Below, one piece after another: positions 38,046 to 53,100 of a stretch of DNA of 64,000 nucleotides; position 1 is the first letter of the stretch; every line of letters begins with the position of its first letter. Made by a program: the position numbers and the translations under genes. The stretch lies in NCBI RefSeq assembly GCF_036370855.1, contig NC_088099.1, forward strand, positions 142,803,017 through 142,867,016. Direction: 5' to 3'. This DNA comes from Dromaius novaehollandiae (lineage: Eukaryota; Chordata; Aves; Casuariiformes; Dromaiidae). The notes beneath the pieces are model-generated. The model was not told where the DNA came from and made no database searches. It worked only from the letters and a program-made list of their open reading frames with translations.

Positions 38046-38133
38046 TTATTTCACTACTGCCACAATATGTTTCTTCTTCTCTGACACAAAAGGCACAGAT
38101 CCTGGTTTGCTGTGCTTACGACGATTCTGTTCC
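38046..38133 (-). CDS. DCAF13: DCAF13 coding exon 11 and stop codon
   Basis: Acceptor 'ctttttctag'. Split codon Lys417, residues 418-445 ([20 protein letters not shown] then KHIVAVVK) and TAA at 38048-38046. The basic tail is typical of nucleolar Sof1 proteins. Confidence 0.97.
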
Positions 38134-41100
38134 CTAGAAAAAGAAAGAAGGAAAATGAGATTCAGTAGTCAGCACAAAGAGTTAAGAAATACGAGTTTCT
38201 TCCTTAAGCTACTACTGGAGATAACCTGCAATTTAAATAAATAAATAAAAATAATTGTTCTGCTTTTATTAATCAAAACGAGTGTATTTCCTCCTTTAAG
38301 AAGGAGCATTATCCCTTTGGAGAAAAAAGAAAAAAAAAAAAAATCAAACAACCAAACCTTTAAAGCTGACTAATTTAGAAAAGTTTTAAATTGAACCTTT
38401 TCTGTGGGACATAATTTACTTGGTTTTCCTGTCAGCAGGATTTGCTGCTCAAGTTGAAGAATAAAATGACTAAAACGCACCACTTTATGTTTTTACTGAC
38501 AATTTCATGGCAACAATAAAGCGTGCCACCTTCCTCTCCTAGGAATACAAAATGCCAATGATCCAGGTTACTGAAGATTCTCATGCTGATGCTGGAGTCT
38601 GGCATTTAAAAAGACGAAAAGAAAAAAACAAACACAAACAAACCCCAGGCCGTTGCAACGCTGTGTCACATCATACACAACACAGAGCACTGTGTCTTCT
38701 TCCAACTTGATATTCTCTTGTGTTCCTTCAGTAGACTTGGAGACACAGACAGTCCTTGTTGCTGCTGGCACTTGCCTGCATTTTCCTTATAACTGAAGGC
38801 TAATCAATCCAGTATTTCACAAGCACTTATTTCGATGGTTAGAAGTAACTCATATTTCTTCTTCCCATACACTGTAGCTCTAATACTGCCATACACTGTT
38901 GCTACAGCATTAAGTGATGCATTTTATTAAGATAGAAAGAAAAAAAGCCAGAAAAGGAAGACATACTTTCGCCTACGAGCTTCTTTCATGATCCGTTGCT
39001 CCTTGACTTGGCAAAAGATACTTTTAGGCAAGTGACGGTGCCGAGCTATGCGTTTGATCTGAGGATGGTACTGGAACTTCTCCTTCAGCTTCTGGTTGTA
39101 GTTCATAGCTGCCTTTTCTCGTGGTGTAAGCTATATGGGGAAAGCACAACACATGCACACAGTGTTAGAAAAGAACAGGGATTGAACTGACAGGATTTTC
39201 TCTACAAAATGAAACTTCAACTTTTAATTCAAATATCTTCCTTCTAGCAAATGGCTGCAACCACAGAAACTTGAGAATTATGGTAAATAAGTATTAAAAA
39301 CCTATAGCTTTTACAATACTTCATTGCTCGAACACAAAACATATTACCACAATTTCAAAATTCAGAGAAGTAATTCAACTTACTTCCCTAAAATCAGATT
39401 TTAATGTGCTGTAGATAAGGAGAGAGAATAGAAATAGCTGACAGTAAAACCTTTTTGATCAGAAGCCGTTTGCTCTCCTAACTTCTGCCAATGATCAACT
39501 TTTGCTGTGAAACAAAAATTCTCATGCATTTTAATCACTAGCCAGTATAAGTACAAATGCTATAAGTGAATTGTCTTGATGGAAAGCTTTATAGACCACA
39601 CATTACCTGGCCTAAATCTTGCCTTGATCCATTTTAAATGTCCATTAGGAAGTGCAGTGTACATATAGTATTGCAAGTCTTAACTTGCTTGTATGGCACA
39701 CGTGGAGTTCCAGCTTTCATCATGCAGCTAAAATATCTTAGTATCACAAGTACATGAAATACAGGTGAGTTAGTATTACCACAAATGACTTAATTTTATA
39801 CAAATTTTATCCATAATTTTTATCCATAATTTTATTAAAAGTTATGTCTGAGCCACCACTACCAACAAGAAGGAGACCCCCATTTCCCCACAGCTAACCT
39901 ACAGAGGAATTATTTCTGAAACTAGGCACGTTTCCTTTGGTCCTTATATATCAGAAGGAAAAACCCGTGTGCTGTGTTTTGGTTTAAAGCATGCACTGCT
40001 TCATGAGGAATGTTAAGTTCTAGGTATATTGGATTTTCCTGTATCTGCAGGAATTTCAGTTGCCTTACTTTCTAGCACACTTTCAGACTCTGACCAAAAC
40101 AGCAGGTGATGCTGAATCTTTAAGAAAAAAAAATCCTCTACACCCAAGCTATTTAGGGGTTTTCAGATTAACAAGAGATCTGCTACATCCTATCCCCTTC
40201 CTGCCCTCCCTCTACAAACAGAATCTCCAACTCCAGGGTTTCAGACATCTAAAATGTCTTCATATTCTTATGTAGTGGCACAAGTCTTTTGCCTTCTTAC
40301 TCTGAGCCACTACTACCTGCACCTGAAGTCTTAGTAACAAATCAGTAATTCAGACTCCATTTCACTAATTTCTCACTTTCTGTGAAGTATCATGAGAAGA
40401 CAAGACCTGAATTTCTGACATTAACAACAACAACAAAAAGATACTTTCTTAGAGCAAACAAAGCTTATAAATCCCATCTACTTTATGAAGCATGCATTTT
40501 TTAGCAGCAACTGGCTGCTCCTTTTCCGTTTTGGAGGTCACCTTTAAAAGTGACTTCTGTTGGAATATATATATTTTTTTCTAGAATTTATGAAATATAC
40601 CATACTCAAACAATTTTGTTCTGAAATACCATTAATGGTCTGAAAACAAGATATTAATAAAGCAGATGGCAAAGTAGTTTCTCCTTTGGGACAACAAAGA
40701 AACCAGGTACCAGATGTACAGCTGCCATTAAACTCATCACTCAGAAAATTCTTATTCAGGTATCAAAGAGACAGATATATTCTTATCCTGGTTTCTCCAT
40801 ATACTCTTATTCATAAAAGTAAGGCTTTCCACTTTACTTACCCTCTTTATCATAATCTCTCAAACTGCAAAAAAATAAATTCTACATCCCTAACCCACTA
40901 GAACTAGACCCCCCCCCTCCCCCCCAGTTCAGTCAAATTCCACTACTGAGCCAGGCTGAATAGCTGTTTCACTCTCAGCAAGTCCCAGGTGTTCCCACTC
41001 TGCAGAAAACTGCCAATATAATCCAAATTAAAGAGCTTTTATTTTAATTAAATGCAATGATTTTTCTTTAATTTAATTTAAGAGGAGCAAATTGCTGCTG

Positions 41101-44100
41101 ATTTAGTGTAACCTTGATGATTCTACAGACAGAGGTGAATCTGTAAATTAAATATACATCCAGGATATCTTATTTAAAAAATTAATATAGATAAAGCGGT
41201 GGTTATGCTTGAGTCCATTTCCATTCTTACATGTAATGCGTAAAAACACACCTATCTGGTCACTTCCCATCCAATTGCAAATTGTCAATGCCCCATATAC
41301 AAGGCAGTGCTACATGTCCCCTCATCTATATAGTGGTAAAAGAAAATCATGTGTAAATGACAAGTTCGTATCTATTCATCAGAAATACCAGACAGCTAAG
41401 AAAGCAGACTGCAACAACACAGTGAACTCCAATTTCTCTCTTGCAACTCATTCTACAAAGGTCAACCTAAATGGCTGAAGAGAACAGCATTACTTCCCAT
41501 AGTGCTTTGTGCTGAAGAAGATTCTGTAAATGCAGCACAAATTAGCAGGATTAAAGACCTTGTTTATAATGACTAGAATACTCTACAGTGTAATAAATTG
41601 TGATTTATATGACATCATGAATGAAAGACATATACTCAAAAATGACATGTGATTTTTTTCATACATTTAAAAAATGAATGTGCAACTTCCTATACAAGGA
41701 ATAGGGAGAGGTTAGCTGGTGGAAAGGCCGCTATTTGTGCCAGTACTGAAGCAGTACTTCACAGCAAATATCTAGAGTGAAAAAGGGGGAAAAGGAACTG
41801 TAAAATACACCCAAGTTGCCAGTAATAGGAAAACGTGTCCTCAAGTAAACGGTCTACACCTTTTTCTCCCTCGAGGTGACAGAGGCTAGTTATTTTTCCC
41901 CTCTAAGCAGAATGAAGGTAAGCATTTTTCCAGAGCCCTGACTGAAAAGCTAAGATCACCTTTGACAAATCATACTCCCTTCAAAATGTACTATATTTGT
42001 ACTGTGTATGTGTTTAAAAATTCCACAATATTAGACTGCTGCAATTCAAAGGAATATGAAGTGGCTGTTATCTATCTTGCCCAGGTTGCCCTTCTAAGTT
42101 AAGTCAGATAAAGCACAGATGCAACATATTTTTAGAACGTGAACATATTCCAGCAATTTTCCATATCATAATTTGTCTTTATGCAAAAATTTTTTATTGC
42201 TCTTCTGAAAATTCCCTTCTAAATTTATTGCTATGAAGTTTATTACTCACTGTCTCTCTGAATCAAAAACTGATTCTTTATCTCTAAATGGAGAACACAA
42301 AAGAAAAGTAACGTAGATTTTAAGAGCACAAAATCATAGCTAAAGGGATGAAGTCATATGTGCATTTAATCACAAACCCCAACTCACTAATAAAAGCATG
42401 CCATGTCACACACTACCCGGCACTACTAGTTTTCAGCCTTATGTCACAAAATGGAACTTTATACTAGAAGAGTGAAAGGATACACAATTACTTAGACAGT
42501 TTTGATGCTCTCCTGCTAATGCACTTTGCTAGATCAAAAAACAAGACTTGTAGTTTCATCCAGTCTTTTTCAATCCTTAGCTCAAAAGCTATTAGGTTTG
42601 CATCCTGTAAGAAAGCAGCAAACCTATGTTCCACTACTGTTACACTTACTTCTCATATTGTTTCACACTTACTGAAATACAAAACATTCATAGGAAGAAA
42701 GTTTTCTCCTTCAGTTGTCCAGTATTCTGTTCTAATCTCTAAATTCTTTGGAAAGGTAACAGAACCAAATTTTGCAGCTGTTACTCACAGAAGTAATGCT
42801 ACTAAGCATTTACACTGTAAGAACTGCAGGTGCAGAAAACTGAGTGTCTTAATATTTTGAAGAACAATATAGCTTTTTGAAGTTTTGCTGATAGCTCATT
42901 GCTATCACGACAATTCATAAAAACCGAACATAGCCCTTTCTTTGTACCAATCAGATGAATTCTATTTTATTAACTGAAACTTATTCTAGTAGTGCTGCTT
43001 TTCCAGCCTTTTCACTCATACGAAGCTCTTTTTTTCCCCCTTTCCTTACAAGGCAAAGGCATTCTACCTTTCAGAAATCCCAAACCTCTCCAAGGTCACA
43101 CAGTAAAAAAGCATACTTGCATACTTAACAAGGCAAGTTTTTATGTATAATAAATGAACTGTCTGGAGTATCTTAATAGTCTTATTTATTCCCATCTTTC
43201 TTGTTTGCATATGCAGAGCTACAGATTTATTGCTTTAAAAAGAAAGCCTACGAAGTCCTATTTAACTTCACGCTGTTACTGAAAAAAGCTAAACTTTTAT
43301 TTCAGAAAACATCTAAACACCAAATTGTTTTAAAGCGACCTCTGCAGTAGCTCCAACAAAAAGATTTAGTTTTTGCTACCCCTACATAAAACCCATGCAG
43401 CCTTAATTGTCAGTGGAGTAGAGACATAGCATGCCTCTGGCTCCTCCAGAGACTTTGATTCTTACTTTAATGTTTCACTGATTTTAAATAATGAGTGCAA
43501 TGCCAAATACATTAATAAACCAAAGGAAACATGCATGTCAGAACTGTTGACTGCTTGGGTAGCTACAGTTCAGAAAGTACGACTTTCCAACTGCGTAACT
43601 ATTCATCAGTCTCAAGGCACAACATAAGTACTGTATTCTGTCTAACTTCCTTGGAACCCAGCAATCTTGAAAACAAGTCAGACTAAGTGCTCACCAAAGA
43701 AAAAAATTTTTGATTAGCATTTTTACTTTTCTCTTTCAGGATGCTGGTCTTCACCCACCCCCAGCCCAAAAATATCCATCTTGAAATACAATGTATTACG
43801 AGATGTTGGCATTTTATTAGGAATACAGTGACCTTTGGATGAGTCATTCAATCAAATCTTCTCAGCTAAGAAAAATAGCAGACCCAAGCAACTAAGCATT
43901 TAAGATATTTTCTGACACTTGCGACAGAATTACTGAATGTTCAGCTTTGAAAGTTGAAAATGCTCAAAAAATAGTGAAAGAACTGGACATTTATAAAATG
44001 AGCCTGGACATTTATAAAATGAGCAGGCACATGTCTATGAAGATAAGAACAGCAGTCCCCTAAAAAAGAAAGAGCCCGTGCTACAGAAAACCAACAGAAG

Positions 44101-47100
44101 CTGGTAAATAGGCATTAACACTCACAACATTAAGAATTACAGGAACTACAAGGCTGGATCAAACAAAGTATTGGCACAGTTGGCTGAATCCAAGTGATAT
44201 TTCCAATGTATATTCAAGAATCTGAGAAGCCATAAAGATTCCACCTAATCCCCAGTAGCAACAATTACTCTCTGAACACCTGAAAAACTGAATTTCATGG
44301 TGCTTCCAAAAATATTTTTATAGTAACTACAGCAGCTCTGGACACTTGCAATTTCTATAGCTTGATAAATTCAAGGCCTCAACGGCATTACGTGTTGAAC
44401 ACATTTCCAGAAAACATATGAGGCTGTGAAACATTATTTGCTCTTATTTTAACATAATTCTTCCCACATTCTTTAATGCTGTCCATGTGAAATTAGGGAG
44501 AAGAAATTTCCAGTCCAGTTTTTCTATATGTTTTATTATATCCCTTGAAATTTCTTCCCGTATTTCTTATTTCTGGTTTCTTAAGATGTCTTTTATTTTC
44601 CAAATAGTTTTTTTTTTTTTTGAGATAGGATGACTGCCTAGAATATTCTAGAAGATGGGATGAGTTTCATTTCTGATAATCAGGAAAACAGACCAAAAAT
44701 GACACCTAACCTATATGTTACACGTAACTCAGTCCTCTTGGGATCTGAGGGCCCAAAGTCTTCGTCAGAAACACTTACAAACCTTTACACACATGCATGT
44801 TACAAAAGCTGTATTAGAATGATCTCATATTAGCAGAAAAGAATCCTATGCACAACCTCCAAGAGGCATGTCAAGCAGCAACAATATATTTAAAAACTTG
44901 AAAAATATGGCCAGGCTATTTTGTGTAGGATTCACTGAGAGGTCAAGGACCGCAAGAGTACTAATCTGCAGACCATAGCAAATACCCTAAAGTCATGACT
45001 GGTAGCGTCCTTTTTAGAGCCATCCCCAGTCAACTGTCAGTGATGCAAATACTACAGAAAACAGCACAATGTCATTTACCATTCTACTTTTTGAATACTT
45101 GAACCATTAACTAAGTAGTCCTTTTGGCATGCAATATTTATAGTTTACAGAAGTAATTGGTTTTGCTCATCACTTCCCAAATCCAAGTATCCTTACTCTT
45201 CATAGAAAAGAAGCCAATGCCATCTTGTAGTCAGGAGAATGAATTTTCTGTTTACACACTAAAACATTAACAATCATCCTATGTGAAAAAGATTTTTTAG
45301 ATATTCTCCTTACCACCTTGTCCTTCACACAAAGGAGACAGGGTAAAGAACAGACAATTTGTTCTGGAACTACACGGTAGAGAGAGAGAGGGCACTCTCC
45401 TTTTGTACTAGTCATGAAGATGGTGAATAAAAAGTTTTAGACCAGATGAAGAGGGAGTTCTGGCAAGTATATAAATACACCAACAGGTAAATAGGTGGTA
45501 TTTCTGCCCAGTACTGCACCATCTAAGCAAATTCAACATAAAAATTGAATCCAAAAGTGCAGTCCATAGCAAACACTGTCAAGTTAGTGGAATTAGCAGG
45601 TAACAGGATGATATTTAAATGTTAAATGTTTGACCGAAGCACTCATGGATAAATCCCACAAATCGGTTCAGAAGAGAAAGAAATAGCACCATAAACACGA
45701 AATAAAATTCAATGCTTTAAAGAAATTCAATTTAAATAGTAGTTTTCAACCACAGATACTATATAGGCTATAAAGGTTTTTATCTATAGCTCTACAGAAA
45801 GGATAAGAAAAACAACAGGAGTTTCAAATACCTATGGTGGGCCACAGCTACAGATACATGCATTGTTTTAGCTGTGCTTTCCCATATCAAGCCCTTCACA
45901 CTGCAAAACAGTCCATGCATTTTCTGATTCTGCAATGTAGCCCTAGTACTCATACCACTCCCATTCACCTGGGAGCTCTTGCTCCTTCCCTCCTAATGCA
46001 GATACTATCACTTAATGGAGCTTCAAGTAACCACAAGCAGCTCCAGACATAACAATGGCATGGATCTGGGCCCTTAACTATACAATGTTCTTCCTCAAAT
46101 TACAGCTTCCTATTCCTTCCCTCTCAGTCTTTTACAAGATCAAGCAGGAATTCCTCCAAGCACTATTTGACTGCTATGCTGATGGGCACAGAAGCAGCTT
46201 TGTAAACATCTCCAAAATGCTCTAATGACTCCCAGGGGGAAAAGTGTCAAATTCATTCTCTAAAGTTATTCAGTAGTTTTTAACAGGTCTGTGTAGATGG
46301 ATATATGCAAGTGACAATTATAACAGCACATTCTGGCTTTGTCTATACATCAACAATTGAACAGGTGTAACTAGAAAAAGGTATCTATTAGACTGAGGTC
46401 TGCTACTAGAAACACTTCAGCTAAACTGACTTACATTGAATTAAATGGACTTAAGATCCTGTATCAGTGTGTGTGTTGATATTTGAAAGTTCACACAGGT
46501 TAATGACAATCTTGGTTACGCATCACTGCAAATGGTCTATTTTACCACGTGTGTGCTTATCACAGTATGAACTGGGCAAGTATCGGTTACATGTTAGTCA
46601 CAGAACATTTTTAAAAGTAGTGACCCTACACTTCAGTAGAATCACTTGTGTATAGCATACCAGAATTTACTGCTTTCTCAATAGTGCAAAGGGGTGAATT
46701 CTCACCTGTCACACACACACAGAAAACTCTAGTCTAGTTTAGTTTGAACTGGTAATTATAAATAAAAATCACCTTGCATAGCAATAATGAGGTGTGTAAT
46801 TTGTCATCCTCTTAATATTAAAATCTGCAGTAGTTGCAAAAGGAACTATGTTATGCATGCAGGCATGTTAGTTTTCTAAAAGAAAAACATAAAATTTCAA
46901 ACTACAATTTTATTTTAGAAACAGAAGTTTTTAGAAGCTTAATAGGTTAAATGGTTGTAATAAAAAACGCAAAACACTCCCTGTCATGTGATAACAAGAA
47001 AACCAAAAACCAAGTCTCTTACCACTCCCAGTTTTTCAGAAGCATTAGCCTTCCAAAGACGAATATTCATCTCGTCTGAGCCACACAGAATGTATTTATT

Positions 47101-50100
47101 ATCCGAAGTCCATTTTACAGTGATGACGTGCTGCATTCGCTTTGTATGATATATCTCCCTAAAGCAAAGAAATATATTTTAAGATGTTTTAGAATTGCTT
47201 TTCCTAACATTATCTTTCAAATAGCAGTTTTCCATTCAAACTAGAATATATATTTTTCTGACTTTTAAAAAAAATTCTAACTTTTTTTAAACAAGGTGCT
47301 AGATCTTAAATTATATCTAATTATATTTATGCAGTATATTAATATATATGTCTATAGATATTTTTATAAATTCAAATACAATATGCTAGTTAGACTGATA
47401 AAATACCATCTTTTACAAATGCTTTTTAAATAGTGCTTTCATAGAAATTACAGTAAGTAGCTAATAAACCTCTCTTTTTCAAACAACATACCAATGGTAT
47501 ACAACATCATATGCATAAAGTACCCATAATAGTTTTCACTAATATGCTATTATAGTGATCAAGCATTACTGAATGGGACTACAGAAGAATGATGAACATG
47601 AAAGAGAACAGTAAGCATTTCACCTCCACCTGTCCATTTATGAACATGACAATAGATCAGTTACTCTTCATTGTGTCTTCCCTCCTTTCTCCCCAAAATG
47701 TACTACTTTATCACTATCTAAAGGGTCCTAGAAAAACCTTAAGAACTTAAAGAAAAGTCTCAACGTCCTGCAGAGCAACAAGTCAACAAAAACCAGCTAG
47801 TAGAACAGGATTTAGAATGGCTGTTGGCTAATAAAACATGTTTAATTTCTGCAATTAGACTTTTGCTTAACAAGTGCAGCACCTGCTGATTCAAATGTTA
47901 CATTTAGAAACATTTTCAATGTTTAAAAGAAACTGTCACTTGAGTTGTATTCAGTATGCAGCAAGCAAGTGGAACAATATTATTCATATAAAGTTACTAT
48001 TTTATTTCTGCTATAAAAATATAGGACCCGGGACATTTTTGTGTTACATTTTTAGTTGTTTTCATTCTTGACCTAAACTGTCAGCTAATACCCATCCCTT
48101 TTGCATATCAGTCATGTAATTGCCCGCTACTACCCAGCCCTTGTGCGTACTGGTCATGCACTGCAGCTAAAAGACCATTCTCTCTTTCTTCTACTCAGTT
48201 ATTCATAAAAACAACATCCAAGTAGTATTGGAAAGGAAGTATGGAAACAAAGCATATTTAACGGACACAAAACAACTAGGCTGCAGTGGGGGTGGTGAGG
48301 CTGTGAGAAGAACAGATGAAACCAGTAAACCACCTTTCATAAGCTTAACCCCCTTTCATAATTCAGTCAAGTGATGTTCTACAAGAAGAGTGTGGAAGAC
48401 TGAGCACAAGTACTGCAGAAAACATTAATACTCGCATCAGGTTTTTACTGCTGTTGGTGTTTTACATTGCATATGCACATATGAATTTTTAAAAGCATTT
48501 CTAGCTTACTTTAATTTTACTATTTGGCCCAGTAACAAAAACATTTCTTCACCCACCTTTGGGAAACTAAAGATTTTTCTGCTCCTTACTCTGAATTTTC
48601 AGCCTTTGTCTCTTCAGCTACTATCATCACAAGTTATCAAATGTCATTTTCAAGGAAAGGAAAAACATAAAAGTACATGGCTGAATAACAGGGATCTTTC
48701 ATTAAAAAAAAAAAAAAAAATCACAGACACATCTTCCATTTACCAAAAACTTAGTAAGCTTCATGATAGATCTTATTTCTTATGGATATTGATTTTCCAA
48801 ATCTTAAACTTTATTTTAAAAATAAAAATAGAAAGCATTGAAAGTTTACAGTTTTTCAAATTGATAGGGGATCAAAAGCCTGAGTTAAGTGAAATACAGT
48901 CAGGATCTTTGCTTAGAGACACCCCTATGTACCCCCAGGAGTTTTCCAAGAAGGATCAGCTCTTCCATTTGGAGCCCTTTCTCCATTTCATAGGATTAAT
49001 TTCAACAATGTAATTCTGAGAAAGCACAGCTTTTAAAGAACTGTAAGTTACCTAGAATGATCCAGTCAGCTTATACGAGGCTAAGTCCTTCATCTGTAAG
49101 TCTCTTCCTCACTACATTTATGGCAACCACACTGCCAAAAAATGTCTTTTCCTTCCACAGGACTTGTCAACAACCTGATGTCAACAACAGATAAAGCCTT
49201 TCGCTGTTGCATCATGGGGTCTGCTCAGTTTCCCCTCAATGGCAGCGCTGTGCTTTAACTTTGCGTATCAGGTGCTTTTGTAAACATTACTATTCCACAA
49301 GAAGGAAAATTGATGAACACAAGGGCTGCTATCCACGTTGTTTAACAATACAACACTTAAAAAAAAAAAAAAAAAAACCCAAAATCAACCAACCAAACAA
49401 AAAAACCAAAGGAACCACAATACTTAAAACTTTTTTGCAGGACAGGGAGAAAGCAGAAACAATTTGTAGATCGGTTATGAAAGACAATGGAAACAACTCC
49501 TCTCAATCTCTAATGATGTATAAGAGCATACAGTGATGTTGAACAGTAGATAATAAAAATATATTCATCAATCAATAATAAAAATATATTTCTTCCCCAG
49601 TCACTATTTCAACATCCTAAAGGAAACATCTAAAATCTAAACTAGTGGCAGCATTTTTTTTAAAGGAGAAGAGGGAAGGCAACTAAAAAAGTAAAATAAA
49701 GTTAAGAAAAAATGGAAAGACTGACAGAGAATAATGAAGGCAGTGTTATGAAGAACAAATGATACCAGACAGATTTGATAACTTGCTTTGATTTCCATCA
49801 AATTGAAAAAGAAATAATGGAGCACAAAGTAGATCCAATCTGAACTTCAACAAAATATTTAATATACTGCCTTATGAGACCTTGCATGAAAAACTAATTC
49901 GTACTGAGCTGTATTCAAAGCACTGTCACATGAATCAAAACCTGGTTAACAAAGCATGAGCAGAAGGTAATAATAAATGGAAGTGAATTAGATCACAAAA
50001 ATGTCCCAAACAGATCATAAATAATCCATATTACCATGCTTCTCATGTAATGCCTTTAGTAATCATCCATATAGGATGAAGATAGCCCCTAAACAACAAA

Positions 50101-53100
50101 TGCTACAATCTTGTGAGGCACTGCAAACATCAGTGATAACAGAGATATAGTACAAAAGGAACTAAATGCATTAAAGATATAGAAATTGAAATAAGATGGG
50201 ATTCATCCTGGTAAAATATAAATGAGTACAACTAAGAACAATAATTCAAAACTGATATTTAATCTAGCCGGAAAGCAATAACGTCAAGGAAAGTATGAGG
50301 CAACAGAAAAACAAAAATATAGATTTGCGGAGTATTACCAGGAAATACCAAAGGAGAGGAAGCAAATCTTCCACTTCTATAAATAGTCAATATTTCTTTA
50401 CGAATACAACCTTCCCTCTAGATATCTTTGCATCAAAATAAAATAGAGGAAAAAACCCAAACACGTAACATGTTTGAGAAATTTTACCCAGAGGATTCCA
50501 CTGTAATTTTAATCCAAAATTGCAGTATCAGTACTGCGACCTGTTAAATGAAAGTTCTGTTCTAATGCATACTCCAAAATTATCTGTCAACTATATGAGC
50601 TGTCACTCTCAAGTTATATACAGAATAAGATCTTAATATTCACGGAAACTGAATGCCTCAATGAAGATGTTAACAACTAAATGAAGAACTTTGAGGACTA
50701 GGGAGGGAGGCCCTAGTGGTACACGAGGGCAAGAGAAGTGTAAAAATCACTCACCTGCTGTGACCTTTGTCAACAGGAAAAATGCGGATAGATTTATCAA
50801 AGCTGGCAGACACAAATTCTTTCCCAGTGGGTGAATAATCCACATCAAGAACAGCAGACACGTGATCCATATGCACCATCACAGGTGATGCAAGAAAGCG
50901 CATATCAAAACTATATAAGCTTTAAAAGAAAAGACCAACAATGTAACAACTTAACACCTTAAGTAATTAGCACATTTTTGGTAAACAGCTACTTAAATCA
51001 TGCACAAACATGCTTAAGGATAGATCCATATTGATGAGAAAATTGTTTAAAACTGCGAGTATCATATCAAAAGAAAGGAAGATACATACTTAGGGCTTGA
51101 AATTAATTTCCTAGCCAGTGGGTTTACTTATTGGTCCAGATCTACGTTTCTTGCTCTTCTCTCAAAGAACAGATAGGACTCCACTACTCCCTTCAGCATC
51201 TGTTCTTGGGTCACTGACCTAACCTATTTCTCCAGCCACCTGTCCACCGTCTTCCTTCACTCCACCTTTGAATAGAAGTATATAACCTTAATTCGGACAA
51301 TGTCTCTGAATCAGTTATCCTCATTATGGCAAGCCTATCAACTCTGCAAGGCTTCTAGATCTTCCCACACGGGAATCTCTTAGTAACTCAAAGTCTACTG
51401 TGACATTCCCATGTGGTTAGTTCCCTTTCTTTAGAAGGCCAGCTGAACAGAGAGTCTGCAGGAGTGCAAGGAAAGCTTGATCCCTCAACACATGGAGCTA
51501 CTGGTTCAGTAGAGCATATCACCTGTAGAAAAGCATCACACTGAAAATAGCTACACAGCTGCGGGACCACAGCTGGCTTGCTCTTAAGCACTGCAGAGCT
51601 CAGGCAGAACAGGTGAAGTTTACCTGCACTTGTGTAGAAGACATTAGTTCAATGTCTCCTATACAATAGTTACCTGGCAATTCTTACTTTTTCTTTCTGT
51701 ATTCCTTTAGAAAATAGATGCTTTTAATCAGCTAACACTTGCAGGTGTGTTGTTGATATAGGCACTTAGCATTGCACTCATACTAATTGCTTTAGTTTAA
51801 GAGGACAGTTGCCCCTAACAGTAACAGCTACCATTTTTAGTTTAGTGAGGAAGAAAAAAACAGCTATAAACAAACACTTTAGGTAGCCTCACTTTAACAT
51901 AATCAAAAATAGGCAAAAAGCAGTATATTAAATTCAACACCTGCTTTCAAGGTCTGGGCCAGATTCCATTTCTTTGGAAGAACGGCATTAAGATAAGTGA
52001 TAAAACTCCTATGTTCTAGAAGACGGCAGTGATCTATTGTTAGGTCACTAGCTTCCTGGAAAAAAGGATATGGAGCACATTTTGCAGTGGCCTAGTTTCA
52101 GAGGCAGCTTTTCTCAATATCAGATTAGCTGTTCACATGAATAGTATTGTCCAAAAGTAAAAATGTGTTCTAAGACACTGAAAGGATAAGTATTACAGTT
52201 TCTGGAACTGTTTCACAAAAGATTAACTTTTTAGAAATGTTCCCATCAAAATAGCTGATCAGTACAAGATACCAAGCTTCATGATAGCTGGCAAGAAAAT
52301 AAACACTTATATTGCCTCAGGGTGGACCAATACTGACTAATTTCTAGGTCCCTTTGCAAGCTATGCTTGCACTGATTCAAGTGCATTTTTCTTATTATGA
52401 TAGAACAAAACAGTGGTTAATTTTCTGTTGTAAATTACAGTGCTTCCTCCATCCCTATTGAAATACAGAAAAAGAAGCAGCTTACCACCAAAAATTTTTT
52501 GAAATCAGTAAGCCTGTAATTTTCTAAGACATTATTTAAGTGACTGAAATTTAGAGAGTTTAAGTAGCTTTTTAAAAAATATATATTGTAAAATGATGAT
52601 AAATCACCAAGACACAGATTAAAAACATGATCAGCATTATCAAAAAGCAGGATCACACTTACTTGTAATCTTCATTTGCTGCAGTGAAAATGAACGCTTC
52701 CATGGGGTTCCAACACAATGTATTTGTCCTCATCTTCAAGATAACCTGAAAGGTATTTACACATTGCTACCTTGTTATAGGTAATAAAACACTGGCTATG
52801 CCTCAAATACAAAGCTTCTTATACCACTGGAGACAGCTAAACACTTTCTTTCTAGGTACAGAATTGCAGCAGAGCAATGATATACGTTTCCTTAGCAGTG
52901 TTATAATTAGAACTCAAGTCTTCCTATCCCTTATCACATACTCATTGCGATGCTGCAATTAAATTTTTTGCTACAAGCCATTTTGGAAGCAAGTCTTCCC
53001 AAGCTGTTACCAGTTACCCCAAAACTAACATGCCAACCTGGAACCTCCAAAAAAACTCACTTCTCCATCATAGTTACAGAAGCCTTTAATTAAGCCTGTT

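Noticed and set aside
48606-49013. 135-codon plus-strand frame in DCAF13 intron 8
   Set aside because: It runs through a 17-base A homopolymer (a run of lysines) and has no recognisable domain. It is antisense to DCAF13.
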